Assembly: GCF_047601025.1 (NCBI RefSeq) | Contig: NZ_JASGJZ010000001.1 | Location: 4,340,001 to 4,404,000 of the forward strand | Direction of reading: 5' to 3' | DNA length: 64,000 nucleotides | From: Pseudorhodoferax sp047601025 | Lineage (GTDB): Bacteria; Pseudomonadota; Gammaproteobacteria; Burkholderiales; Burkholderiaceae_C | In this document: positions 43,954 through 52,694 of the stretch, in pieces | How positions within the stretch are numbered: the first letter of the stretch is position 1 | How the letters are laid out: the number at the start of each line of letters is the position of its first letter | The notes under the pieces: model-generated | The model's input: the letters and a program-made list of their open reading frames with translations, nothing else | Databases searched by the model: none | Told to the model about the DNA's origin: nothing | Position numbers and translations under genes: made by a program

Positions 43954-44859
43954 GTGATCTTCGTTGGTGTCTTCCTGTATCTGTTGCTGGTGTCCACCGT
44001 GGCCGCGTGGCTGCTGCTGCCCGGAGTGCGGCGCTGGCTGGGCCGGCGCACGGTGGCCGTGGCCTCGACCGGGCGCGGTGCGCTGCGCAGCGGTGGCGGC
44101 CAGCTGCGGCGGCGCACGCGGGCCACGCGCCGCTCGCTGGCCGTGGCCGCGCAGGCCCTCGGCGACTGGCGCGGGCCGGTGCGCTGGTGGCTGGCGGCGG
44201 CGCTGCTGCTGGGGGCCGTGCCCGCGCTGACGCTGTGGCTGCGCCAGTGGCATGCCTACGACGGCTTCGACCACACGGCCAGCCGCGCGGCCAACCCGCA
44301 GGTGGCCGCCTTGCTGGCGGGCGAGCAGCTCGTGCCGCCGGCGCCGCTGCCGCCCGAGCTGTTCACGACACCCGAGCTGGAGCGCGAGCGCCCGGCCATC
44401 GCCACCGCCAGCCGGCACTGGGAGCTGCTGGACGGCGAGTTCCGCAACCGGCTGCTGGCCGTCTACCGCATCATGCGCGAGCAGCACGGCTACGAGATGG
44501 TGCTGCTGGAGGGCTACCGCAGCCCCGAGCGGCAGGCGCAGCTGGCGGCCCTCGGCCCGCAGGTCACGCAGGCCGGGCCGGGCCACAGCTACCACCAGTA
44601 CGGCCTGGCGGCCGACAGCGCGTTCCTCATCGATGGCCGAATCGTGATCAATGAACGGGATCCGGTGGCCGCGCACGGCTACGAGATCCTGGGTGCCGTT
44701 GCACAATCGGCCGGCCTGGTCTGGGGCGGCAGCTGGCGCAGCCTGAAGGACCTGGGCCATGTCGAATTGCGCCGGCCCGGCGTGATGCGCAGCCTGCCGG
44801 CCGCGCCGCCCGGTCCGTCGAACCCACCTTCTTCACCATCCTTCCCGGGAGCATCCTGA
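43954..44859 (+). CDS. M15-family peptidoglycan peptidase, TagX-like
   Basis: A membrane-anchored peptidoglycan hydrolase of 301 residues. GTG 43954 is preferred because the hydrophobic segment (VIFVGVFLYLLLVSTVAAWL) starts there; GTG 43876 would add 26 basic residues. A second helix is RWWLAAALLLGAVPALTLWL. The VanY/M15 zinc site is complete: GYRSPERQ, SYHQYGLAADSAF with His214 and Asp221, and LGHVEL with His269. Related TagX proteins cut peptide cross-links so the T6SS can be built through the cell wall. Its stop overlaps the PAAR start (TGATG). Confidence 0.8.
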   Translation: MIFVGVFLYLLLVSTVAAWLLLPGVRRWLGRRTVAVASTGRGALRSGGGQLRRRTRATRRSLAVAAQALGDWRGPVRWWLAAALLLGAVPALTLWLRQWHAYDGFDHTASRAANPQVAALLAGEQLVPPAPLPPELFTTPELERERPAIATASRHWELLDGEFRNRLLAVYRIMREQHGYEMVLLEGYRSPERQAQLAALGPQVTQAGPGHSYHQYGLAADSAFLIDGRIVINERDPVAAHGYEILGAVAQSAGLVWGGSWRSLKDLGHVELRRPGVMRSLPAAPPGPSNPPSSPSFPGAS

Positions 44860-45125
44860 TGAGCCGACCCTTCATCGTGATAGGCGACATGACCGATCAC
44901 GGCGGTACCGTGATCGAGGGCGCGCCGTTCACGGACACCGGCGGCAAGCGCATCGCCCGCGTGGGCGACAAGGTCACCTGTCCCCGGCGGGGCCATGGCT
45001 CGGTGACGGTGATCGCCACCGGCGACCCGACCTGCATCATCGACGGCCAACCCGCCGCCCGCCAGGGCGACAAGACCGCCTGCGGCGCGACGCTGCTGGC
45101 CAGCCAGGTGGTCACCACCGACTGA
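44859..45125 (+). CDS. PAAR-domain spike tip protein
   Basis: An 88-residue protein that is all PAAR domain: FIVIGDMTDHGGTVIEGAPF, RIARVGDKVTCPRRGHGSVT, GDPTCIIDGQPAARQGDKTA, CGATLLASQVVTTD. PAAR proteins fold into a small cone that caps the VgrG trimer and sharpens the T6SS spike; Cys and His residues bind zinc. There is no C-terminal toxin extension, so it is structural. It is coupled to the M15 peptidase gene. Confidence 0.95.
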   Translation: MSRPFIVIGDMTDHGGTVIEGAPFTDTGGKRIARVGDKVTCPRRGHGSVTVIATGDPTCIIDGQPAARQGDKTACGATLLASQVVTTD

Positions 45126-45390
45126 AGCGGTGAACGAACCGCTCACCCCCACGCGAGGCTCCCGATGACCCACTGTTCGCAACTTTGTGGCCGCACCCAG
45201 GGCTTCGCCCTGCGCGCCGGGGGCCGCCGGGCCGCAGGCGGGCGTTGCAGTCCTTGCGCTGGCGCGATCCATGGTGGCGGCTTGCGGCCTGGCGCCCCCC
45301 GTCGTGGGCGCGGTCGGTTGGTTCGCGGCTTCTGATCCGGGCTCCCGCGCGCGTTCGTTCCTGTCTTCCGTCGTCCTCCGTCTGCATCCG

Positions 45391-46914
45391 ATGCGGTTTC
45401 TTCGCGGCCTCGGCCTGTTCATCGCGATCACCTGCCTGGTGTGGGTGGGTGTGCTGTGGCATTGGCAGGCCACGCGCCGCGACATGTCGGTCGAGGACAT
45501 CGTGGTCTACCTCGGCGCGCTGCCGCTCGTGCTGTTCGTGCTGGTGCTGGCGGCGCGCTGGGCCTGGCGCGGCGCGGCAGCCAAGGCCTCCGCGGCTGCG
45601 GCAGCTGTGGCTGCGCCGGCCGCCCCTGCCGCGCAGCCCGCGGCCGGCGCGGACGAGGCGGCCCGCCACGCCACCATGCAGCTGCTGGCCGCGCACGTCT
45701 GCTGCGCCGCGGCCGCGTCGGTGGACGAACTGCTCGGCGCGGCCGAGGCCGGCCAGCCGCGGCCGGCGCTGCAGGCCGGGCTGCTCGACGCCGGCGGCCT
45801 GCCGGTGCTGGCCGCCGCGGTGGCCGAGCCGCCGCTGGAGGCCGCCACCCAGGCCCTGGAAGAGGCCGCCGCCGAGCTGGCGCGGCTGCATCCGGCCGAC
45901 ACGCCGGCGGCGCCCAGCGAGACGCTGGTGCGCGCGCTCGTGCTGCTGGCCGCGCCGCTGGCCGATGCCGTGGCGGTGCTGGCCGCCTGGCCCGGGCGCC
46001 TGTTGCCACCCGAGCGCCTGCCGGGCCAGCCGGCGCAGCCGGCCAGCCACCGCGTACGGGTGCTGCCCGCCTGGCCGGCCGGCCTGCCCGAGGCCGAGCT
46101 CGCGCTGGCGCGGGCCTGGCTGCGCCAGCAGCTGCTGGTGCTCGGCGAAGGCCTGGTGCATCCCGATGCCTGGGTGGTGCAGCCCGGCGGCAGCGCCAGC
46201 GGCCCCGAGCTGTGGCTGGAGGCCGACCGCCTGCACGCCAGCCTGCAGCGCGAGGGCCTGGACGACCCGCTGCTGCTGCTGGCCTGCCACAGCGACGTGA
46301 CCGAGGCCGCGGTGCGCCAACTGGGCGATGCCGGCCAGCTGTTCGGCAGCGCCTGCCCCAAGGGCGTGATCCCCGGCGAGGCGGCGGCCGCGCTGCTGCT
46401 GGCCGGTCCCGACTGGCCGCCGGCCGCGCCCGACGCGCCGCCGTACCCGCACCTGCACCGCGCCGCGGTGGCGCGGCGCGACAAATCGGTGGACGCCGCC
46501 GGCCGCACCAGTGCCGACCTGGCCGCCGAGCTGCTGCGCCAGGCGCTGGCCGCGGCGCGCCTGGCGCCCGATGCCGTGGCCGGCCTGGCCGACGACGCCG
46601 ACCAGCACAGCGCCCGCGCGCCCGAGCTGTACGGCGCCATGGTGGCCCAGCTGCCACACCTGGACGCCGCCGAGGACCACCGCATGGCCGGCCACCTGCT
46701 GGGCCGCGCCGGCGCCGCCGGCACGCTGGCGGCGGTGGCGATGGCCGCACGCTGCGCCGCCGCCGGCGGCAAGCCCTGGCTGGCGCTGGCCGTGGGTGAT
46801 GCACACTGGCGGCTTGCGCTGGTGGCGCGCCCCGAGGCGCCCCCGCCCGCCGACGACGGCGCGTCCACCCGGCCCGGCGCCGCCGGGGAGCCGCCGAACA
46901 AGAACACGACATGA
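45391..46914 (+). CDS. T6SS-linked membrane protein with thiolase-like C-terminal domain
   Basis: A 507-residue protein from ATG 45391. Upstream in-frame starts add low-complexity sequence before the first helix and were rejected. Two membrane helices (LGLFIAITCLVWVGVLW; VVYLGALPLVLFVLVLAARW) lead into a cytosolic Ala-rich part. The C-terminal half, with LLLACHSDVTEAAVRQLG and SACPKGVIPGEAAAALLLAG, resembles the ketoacyl-synthase/thiolase fold but without an obvious active-site Cys motif, so it is probably structural. It overlaps tssM by 4 bp (ATGA). Its partnership with TssM is by position only. Confidence 0.65.
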   Translation: MRFLRGLGLFIAITCLVWVGVLWHWQATRRDMSVEDIVVYLGALPLVLFVLVLAARWAWRGAAAKASAAAAAVAAPAAPAAQPAAGADEAARHATMQLLAAHVCCAAAASVDELLGAAEAGQPRPALQAGLLDAGGLPVLAAAVAEPPLEAATQALEEAAAELARLHPADTPAAPSETLVRALVLLAAPLADAVAVLAAWPGRLLPPERLPGQPAQPASHRVRVLPAWPAGLPEAELALARAWLRQQLLVLGEGLVHPDAWVVQPGGSASGPELWLEADRLHASLQREGLDDPLLLLACHSDVTEAAVRQLGDAGQLFGSACPKGVIPGEAAAALLLAGPDWPPAAPDAPPYPHLHRAAVARRDKSVDAAGRTSADLAAELLRQALAAARLAPDAVAGLADDADQHSARAPELYGAMVAQLPHLDAAEDHRMAGHLLGRAGAAGTLAAVAMAARCAAAGGKPWLALAVGDAHWRLALVARPEAPPPADDGASTRPGAAGEPPNKNTT

Positions 46915-49900
46915 AGCGTATCTGGACATATTTCTACGACACCCGGGTGCTCACCGTGGTGGGGCTGGCGGCGCTGGCGGCCTTCCTGTTCCTGGGCGCC
47001 GAGACGCTGAAGGTGGCGCTGGTCTGGGCGGCGCTGGCGTTCGCCCTGTTCCTGCTGGTCTGGGGCGTGGTGTGGCTGGTGCAGAAGTGGCGCGCGCGCC
47101 GGGCCGGGCAGGCGCTGGAGCAGGCCATCGACGAGCAGGCGGCGCGCGCCGCCCGCGCCGTGCCCGACGACAAGCGGGCCGAGGTGGCCGCGCTGCGCGA
47201 ACGCATGCACCAGGCGATCAAGACGATCAAGGGCTCCAAGCTGGGCCAGCTGGCCGGCGCCGGCGCGCTGTACGAACTGCCCTGGTACATGGTGATCGGC
47301 AACCCGGCGGCGGGCAAGAGCACGGCCATCATCCGCTCGGGCCTGACCTTCCCGTTCGCCGGCGAGGGCGGCGCCGGCGGCGACCGCGCCAGCGGCAACA
47401 TCATCCAGGGCATCGGCGGCACCCGCAATTGCGACTGGTTCTTCACCAGCGAGGGCATCCTGCTGGACACTGCCGGCCGCTATTCGGTGCACGACGAGGA
47501 CCGTGGCGAGTGGCTGGGTTTCCTGGACCTGCTGAAGAAGCACCGGTCCAAGGCGCCGATCAACGGCATCATCATCGCGGTCAGCGCGGCCGAGCTGGCG
47601 CAGGGCCGGCCCGAGCAGGCCATCCAGCTGGCCAAGAGCCTGCGCCAGCGCGTGCAGGAGCTGACCGAGCGGCTGGAGGTGTTCGCCCCGGTGTACCTGG
47701 TCTTCACCAAGGCCGACCTGATCGCCGGCTTCGCCGACTTCTTCGACGACACCGACGGCAGCGAGCGCGAGCGCATCTGGGGCACCTCGCTGCCCTACGC
47801 CCAGGCCGAGGGGGTGAACGCGCTGGGGCAGTTCGAGACGCGCTTCGACGAGTTGACCGAGGGCCTGAAGGCAATGTCGCTGGCGCGCATGTCGCTGGCC
47901 CGCCAGCAGACGCTGGCGCCCGGGGTGCTGGCCTTTCCGCTGGAGTTCGCCGCGCTCAAGCCGGCGCTGCGCGCCTTCGTCGCCACGCTGTTCGAGGAGA
48001 ACCCGTTCCAGTTCAAGCCGGTCTTCCGCGGCTTCTACTTCACCAGCGCGGTGCAGCAGGGCGCCTCGGCCAGCCTGGCCAGCGAGCAGGTGGCGCAGCA
48101 GTTCGGCCTGGCCGGTGGCGGCGAGCGCGGCGCGCCGCGGACGCTGTCCGACGCCGGCTTCTTCCTGAAGGACCTGTTCTCGAAGGTGGTGTTCGCCGAC
48201 CGCAACCTGGTGCGGCAATACACCAGTCGCAACAAGCTGCGCTGGCGCACCGCGGCGCTGGTGCTGGGCGTGGTGGCGCTGGCGGCCGCGCTGGGCGGCT
48301 GGAGCTGGTCGTACCTGGGCAACCGCCAGTTGATGTCCAACGTGCGCGCCGACCTGGACAAGGCGATCAAGCTGCAGGCCGAGCAGCCCGACCTGGCCTC
48401 GCGGCTGGCGTCGCTGGAGATCCTGCAGGACCGCATCGAGCAGCTCAAGCGCCACCGCGAGGCCCCGCCGCTGGGCCTGTCGCTGGGCCTGTACCAGGGC
48501 GAGGCGATCGAGCGCAAGCTGCGCGAGGAGTACTTCGCCGGCATCCGCCAGGTGATGCTGCAGCCGGTGGCCCAGGCCATCGAGGGCTACTTGGCCGAGG
48601 TCAACGCCCATCCCGAGCGGCTCAAGCCCATGGTGCGCACGCCCGAATCGGGCGCCGCGCCGGCCGAGCGCGCCCGCCGGGCCGACGGCGCGCGCTTCGT
48701 CGATGCCTCGCCCGAGGATTCGTCCGAGGCCTACAACGCGCTCAAGACCTACCTGATGCTGGGTGACCGCGAGCGCCTGGAGCCCGGCCACCTGACCGAC
48801 CAGATCACCCGCTTCTGGCGCGGCTGGCTGGACGACAACCGCGGCACCCTGCCGCGCGAGCAGATGATCCGCAGCGCCGAGCAGCTGATCAGCTTCGTCA
48901 CCGCCAACCTGACCGATCCGGCGTTTCCGGTGCTGAGCAACCAGCTCGCCCTGGTGGACCAGACGCGCGAGAACCTGCGCGAGGTGGTCAAGGGCATGCG
49001 CGGCATCGAGCGCGTCTACGCCGACATCAAGACCCGCGCGGCGACCCGCTTCCCGCCGATCACCGTGGCCGGGCTGCTGACCGAGGCCGACAAGGGCACC
49101 ATCGCCGGCAGCCATGCCGTGCCCGGCCCGTTCACCCGCGAGGCCTGGGACGGCTACGTCGAGCAGGCCTTCAAGGACGCCGCCGGCAAGGAGCTGCAGA
49201 GCGTGGACTGGGTGCTCAAGACCAGCGCCCGCGACGACCTGACGCTGGAAGGCAGCCCCGAGCAGATCCGCAAGGAGCTGACCGAGCTGTACAAGAAGGA
49301 ATACGTCGCCGAGTGGCGGCGCTTCATGCAGGGCGTGACGGTGGGCGAGTTCACCGATTTCAACGTCGCCGTCGATCGCCTGAACCGGCTGGGCGACCCG
49401 CAGCAGTCGCCCATCCGCAAGCTGATGCAGACGCTGTTCGACCAGACCTCCTGGGACAACCCGTCGCTGTTCAACGAGCGCCTGGCCACCACCCAGCGCG
49501 GCCTGGTGGCCTGGTTCAAGCAGACCATCCTGCGCCAGGCGCCCACGCGGGTGGACATCAACCTGAAGATCGAGACACAGCAGGCGAATATTCCGCTGGG
49601 GCCGATCGGGCGCGAGTTCGCGCCGCTGGCGCGCATCATGATGTCGCGCGACAACAGCACGCCGCCGATCGCCGAATACCTGCAGACGCTGGCCAAGCTG
49701 CGCACCCGCTTCAACCAGATCAAGAACCAGGGCGACCCCGGCCCGGGCGCGCGCGCGCTGATCGGCAAGACGCTGGACGGCGGCGACTCCGAGCTGGCCG
49801 AGACCCTGCGCTACGTGGACGAGCGCATGCTGGTGGGCATGACCGACAGCGCCAAGGCCGCGCTGCGCCCGGTGCTGGTGCGGCCGTTGATCCAGGCGCT

Positions 49901-50807
49901 GGCGGTGGCCGTGCCGCCGGCCGAGACCGAGCTGAACCGCATCTGGGCCGCCCAGGTGGCCGATCCGTTCCAGCGCACGCTGGCCACCAAGTACCCGTTC
50001 GATCCGGCGTCGCGGGTGGAGGCCGGGCCGGCCGAGATCGCCAAGGTCTTCGGCCCCGATGGCGCGGTGGCCAAGTTTGCCGGCGAGACCCTGGGGCCGC
50101 TGGTGGTGCGGCGCGGCGACCTGGTGGAGCCGCGCAAATGGGCCGATGTGGGCGTGCGCCTGAAGCCCGAGTTCATGGCCGGCTTCCCGGCCTGGGTGAG
50201 CCCGCTCGAAGGGCCGAACGCACCGGCCGGCGGCGCCGCGCCCGCGGGTGCCGTGGCCGGCACGCCCGCCACGCCCAGTGCCGACCAGACCGTGTTCCAG
50301 GTGCTGCCCCAGGGCACGCCGGGGCTGAGCGAGTACACCCTGGTGATCGACGGCCAGACGCTGCGCTACCGCAACACCGCGCCCGAGTGGACGCAGATGG
50401 TGTGGCCCAACCCCGCCGGCACGGCCGGTGCGCGGCTGACCGCGGTGACCAACGACGGCCGCAGCATCGACCTGGTCAACGAGCCGGGCAGCAACGGCCT
50501 GACCCGCTTGTTCGAGACCGCGCAGCGGCGCCGGCTGCCCGACGGCAGCAACGAGATGAGCTGGACCCAGGGCACCTACCGCGTCACGCTGCACCTGAAG
50601 GTGCTGCGCTCGCCGGGCGAGGCGCCGCCGCCGGCCGCCGCCGCCCAGTCGGGCCAGGCGGCACCGCCGCCGGTGGCCAGCAACAAGCTCAAGGGCGTGA
50701 AGCTGCCCGCGCTGGTGGCCGGTGCCGACGCGCCGGTGCTGGCCGCGCAGGCGGCCGCCCCCGTGGCGGCGCCGGCGGCGACGCCAGCTGCTTCCGGACG
50801 GCCGTGA
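46911..50807 (+). CDS. tssM: T6SS membrane complex protein TssM (IcmF)
   Basis: A 1298-residue inner-membrane component that, with TssL and TssJ, forms the trans-envelope channel of T6SS. Two N-terminal helices (VVGLAALAAFLFLGAETLKV; LAFALFLLVWGVVWLVQKW) lead to a cytosolic NTPase-like domain with an intact Walker A (GNPAAGKST, residues 130-138). A third helix near residue 450 (ALVLGVVALAAALGGWSWSY) is followed by a large periplasmic part with the ImcF-related and DUF1215-like regions (FPPITVAGLLTEADKGTIAG; GNPQQ-like region absent). The length is typical. The C-terminus ends in an Ala/Pro tail. tagF follows after 13 bp. Confidence 0.97.
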   Translation: MKRIWTYFYDTRVLTVVGLAALAAFLFLGAETLKVALVWAALAFALFLLVWGVVWLVQKWRARRAGQALEQAIDEQAARAARAVPDDKRAEVAALRERMHQAIKTIKGSKLGQLAGAGALYELPWYMVIGNPAAGKSTAIIRSGLTFPFAGEGGAGGDRASGNIIQGIGGTRNCDWFFTSEGILLDTAGRYSVHDEDRGEWLGFLDLLKKHRSKAPINGIIIAVSAAELAQGRPEQAIQLAKSLRQRVQELTERLEVFAPVYLVFTKADLIAGFADFFDDTDGSERERIWGTSLPYAQAEGVNALGQFETRFDELTEGLKAMSLARMSLARQQTLAPGVLAFPLEFAALKPALRAFVATLFEENPFQFKPVFRGFYFTSAVQQGASASLASEQVAQQFGLAGGGERGAPRTLSDAGFFLKDLFSKVVFADRNLVRQYTSRNKLRWRTAALVLGVVALAAALGGWSWSYLGNRQLMSNVRADLDKAIKLQAEQPDLASRLASLEILQDRIEQLKRHREAPPLGLSLGLYQGEAIERKLREEYFAGIRQVMLQPVAQAIEGYLAEVNAHPERLKPMVRTPESGAAPAERARRADGARFVDASPEDSSEAYNALKTYLMLGDRERLEPGHLTDQITRFWRGWLDDNRGTLPREQMIRSAEQLISFVTANLTDPAFPVLSNQLALVDQTRENLREVVKGMRGIERVYADIKTRAATRFPPITVAGLLTEADKGTIAGSHAVPGPFTREAWDGYVEQAFKDAAGKELQSVDWVLKTSARDDLTLEGSPEQIRKELTELYKKEYVAEWRRFMQGVTVGEFTDFNVAVDRLNRLGDPQQSPIRKLMQTLFDQTSWDNPSLFNERLATTQRGLVAWFKQTILRQAPTRVDINLKIETQQANIPLGPIGREFAPLARIMMSRDNSTPPIAEYLQTLAKLRTRFNQIKNQGDPGPGARALIGKTLDGGDSELAETLRYVDERMLVGMTDSAKAALRPVLVRPLIQALAVAVPPAETELNRIWAAQVADPFQRTLATKYPFDPASRVEAGPAEIAKVFGPDGAVAKFAGETLGPLVVRRGDLVEPRKWADVGVRLKPEFMAGFPAWVSPLEGPNAPAGGAAPAGAVAGTPATPSADQTVFQVLPQGTPGLSEYTLVIDGQTLRYRNTAPEWTQMVWPNPAGTAGARLTAVTNDGRSIDLVNEPGSNGLTRLFETAQRRRLPDGSNEMSWTQGTYRVTLHLKVLRSPGEAPPPAAAAQSGQAAPPPVASNKLKGVKLPALVAGADAPVLAAQAAAPVAAPAATPAASGRP

Positions 50808-50820
50808 CGCGAGCGCCATC

Positions 50821-51798
50821 ATGAACGGCCAACCGTTGCTGTATTTCGGCAAGCTGCCTTCGCGGGGCGACTTCGTGCGCAGCGCGCACGCGCCCGGGCT
50901 GATCCAGACGCTGGACCGCTGGCTGACCAGCGGCGTGGAGGCGCTGGCGGTCGATCCGCGCTGGAAAGAGGTGTACGACCAGGCCCGGCCGGCGCACTTC
51001 GCGTTCCTCGGCTCGCACAACCCACACGGCCTGGTGGGCCACCTGCTGGCCAGCCGCGACGCCTCGGGCCGGCGCTTCCCGTTCATCACCGCCGCGCGGC
51101 TGGAGACGGACGCGCCGCTGGCCTTCCTGGCGCGCAGCCCGCTGGCGCTCAGCCGGGCCTGGCTGCGGCTGGGCGCGGCAGCGCGCAACGCCCACGACGC
51201 GGCCGACGCCGGGCCGGCGCTGGGCGAGCTGGCCGGCATCGAGGTGGCGGTGGAAAGCGCGGCCAACGCCTACGACGCCAGCCTGCGCGACTTTCTGGAC
51301 ATGCAGACCGTGTCGGGCCTGACCGCCATGCTGGCCCAGGCCGGCCACGTGCTGGACCTGCGCCAGCTGGTGCTGGGACTGGGCCTGCTGCTGCAGCCGC
51401 TGCCGGCCAGCGGCGCGCATTCGCTGGACCGCGGCCTGCTGCTGCCGTTGCCGGCCGACCCGCTGTACCGCTCGCTGGTGGCCGCGCTGTGGCTGGACCT
51501 GGTGGCCGGCTTCCTGGCGCGCGCCGACTTCGAGCTGGCGCTGTTCCTGCCCACGCCCGACGATGGCCCGCCGGTGCTGGCGCTGGGCTTCGACGGCGCG
51601 TCCGCACGTTCGCTGCACGCGCTGCTGGACCCGGCCTTCGGCCGCGAGGTCTACATCGACACCCGCGACGCGGCCTGGGTGGAAGAGCACCTCGGCCAGG
51701 ACTACGGGGTGCACAAGCTGTCCACCTACCTGGCGCAGGGCGGCATGTCGCTGCGCCAGGCGGTGCAGACCTTCAAGGAAGCCTTTCTCGGGAGCTGA
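50821..51798 (+). CDS. tagF: T6SS-associated protein TagF
   Basis: A 325-residue TagF/SciT-family protein. ATG 50821 gives the canonical start MNGQPLLYFGKLPSRGDFVR. Conserved features are WKEVYDQARPAHFAFLGSHN, GHLLASRDASGRRFPFITAA and, in the C-terminal half, ARSLHALLDPAFGREVYIDT. In other bacteria TagF acts post-translationally to repress T6SS assembly, together with Fha or the threonine phosphorylation pathway; neither partner is in this window. It is in an operon with tssM and the OmpA-like gene. Confidence 0.95.
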   Translation: MNGQPLLYFGKLPSRGDFVRSAHAPGLIQTLDRWLTSGVEALAVDPRWKEVYDQARPAHFAFLGSHNPHGLVGHLLASRDASGRRFPFITAARLETDAPLAFLARSPLALSRAWLRLGAAARNAHDAADAGPALGELAGIEVAVESAANAYDASLRDFLDMQTVSGLTAMLAQAGHVLDLRQLVLGLGLLLQPLPASGAHSLDRGLLLPLPADPLYRSLVAALWLDLVAGFLARADFELALFLPTPDDGPPVLALGFDGASARSLHALLDPAFGREVYIDTRDAAWVEEHLGQDYGVHKLSTYLAQGGMSLRQAVQTFKEAFLGS

Positions 51799-51803
51799 AC
51801 GCG

Positions 51804-52655
51804 ATGGCAAGCCTCATTCATCGGCCCGGCGCCTGGGCGGCCGTGGCCGCGCTGGCGCTGCTGGCACCCGCGGCCTGGGCGCAACAGGGCCGCCCGGCGG
51901 CGGCCGGCGCGTCGGCGCCACCGGCGGCCGCGGCGCGCCCCACCGGCGCGGCGACGCAGCCCGGCATGGTGGTGGTGGCCGGCACGGTGCCCGACGAGGC
52001 GGCGCGCCAGGCCATCATCGGCCGCATGCGCGAGCTGTACGGCGCCGACCGGGTGGTGGACCACCTGGGCGTGGGCAACCTGGTGGCGCCGCCCAACTGG
52101 GCCCAGCACGTGCAGCGCATGCTGACGCCCGAGCTGAAGCAGGTCAGCCGCGGGCAGATCACCATCCAGGGCAACGTGGTCGAGGTCAAGGGCGAGGTGC
52201 GCAACGAGGCGGTGCGCCAGCAGCTGGTGAGCACGCTCTCGACCCAGATCAACAACCCCACCTACACGGTGCGCAACGGCCTGCGCGTGGCCGGGCCGGG
52301 GCAGGAGCAGGTGGATGCGGCGCTGGCCAACCGCATCATCGAGTTCGAGACCGGCAGTGCCCAGCTCACCGCCGGCGGCCAGGGGGTGCTGGACCAGCTG
52401 GTGCCGGTGCTGCGGCAGCTGCAGGGCCGCAAGTTCGAGATCATCGGCCACACCGACGCGCAGGGCGCGCGCGCCACCAACGTGGCGCTGTCGATCGCCC
52501 GCGCCGAAAGCGTCAAGACCTACCTGGTGGGCAAGGGCCTGCCCGAGCTGGCGTTCAGCACCTCGGGCGTCGGGCCCGACCGGCCGGTGGCCGGCAACGA
52601 CACCGCCGAGGGCCGCGCGCGCAACCGGCGCATCGAGTTCCGCGTCGGGCAGTAG
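51804..52655 (+). CDS. OmpA-like peptidoglycan-binding protein
   Basis: A 283-residue periplasmic or outer-membrane protein. The N-terminus is a cleavable signal (AWAAVAALALLAPAAWA|QQ). A BON-like region follows (VAGTVPDEAARQAIIGRMRE; QITIQGNVVEVKGEVRNEAV). The C-terminal OmpA domain has FETGSAQLTAGGQGVLDQLV, KFEIIGHTDAQGARATNVAL and NDTAEGRARNRRIEFRVGQ, with the Asp and Arg residues that bind diaminopimelate. It likely anchors the T6SS to the cell wall, like TagL-type proteins. It begins 5 bp after tagF and converges on tssA. Confidence 0.88.
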   Translation: MASLIHRPGAWAAVAALALLAPAAWAQQGRPAAAGASAPPAAAARPTGAATQPGMVVVAGTVPDEAARQAIIGRMRELYGADRVVDHLGVGNLVAPPNWAQHVQRMLTPELKQVSRGQITIQGNVVEVKGEVRNEAVRQQLVSTLSTQINNPTYTVRNGLRVAGPGQEQVDAALANRIIEFETGSAQLTAGGQGVLDQLVPVLRQLQGRKFEIIGHTDAQGARATNVALSIARAESVKTYLVGKGLPELAFSTSGVGPDRPVAGNDTAEGRARNRRIEFRVGQ

Positions 52656-52694
52656 GGGCAAGGCGGGCCGGCGGCCCGGGCCTGCGCGGCCGGA

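Noticed and set aside
45126..45143. AGCGGT...ACCGCT hairpin after the PAAR gene as a terminator
   Set aside because: The stem is only 6 bp with no T run, too weak to call.
45507..51266. A 1919-codon open frame on the minus strand
   Set aside because: It is antisense to the thiolase-like gene, tssM and tagF. It is Arg/Ala/Gln/His-rich with no domain, and arises from high-GC codon bias in the real genes.
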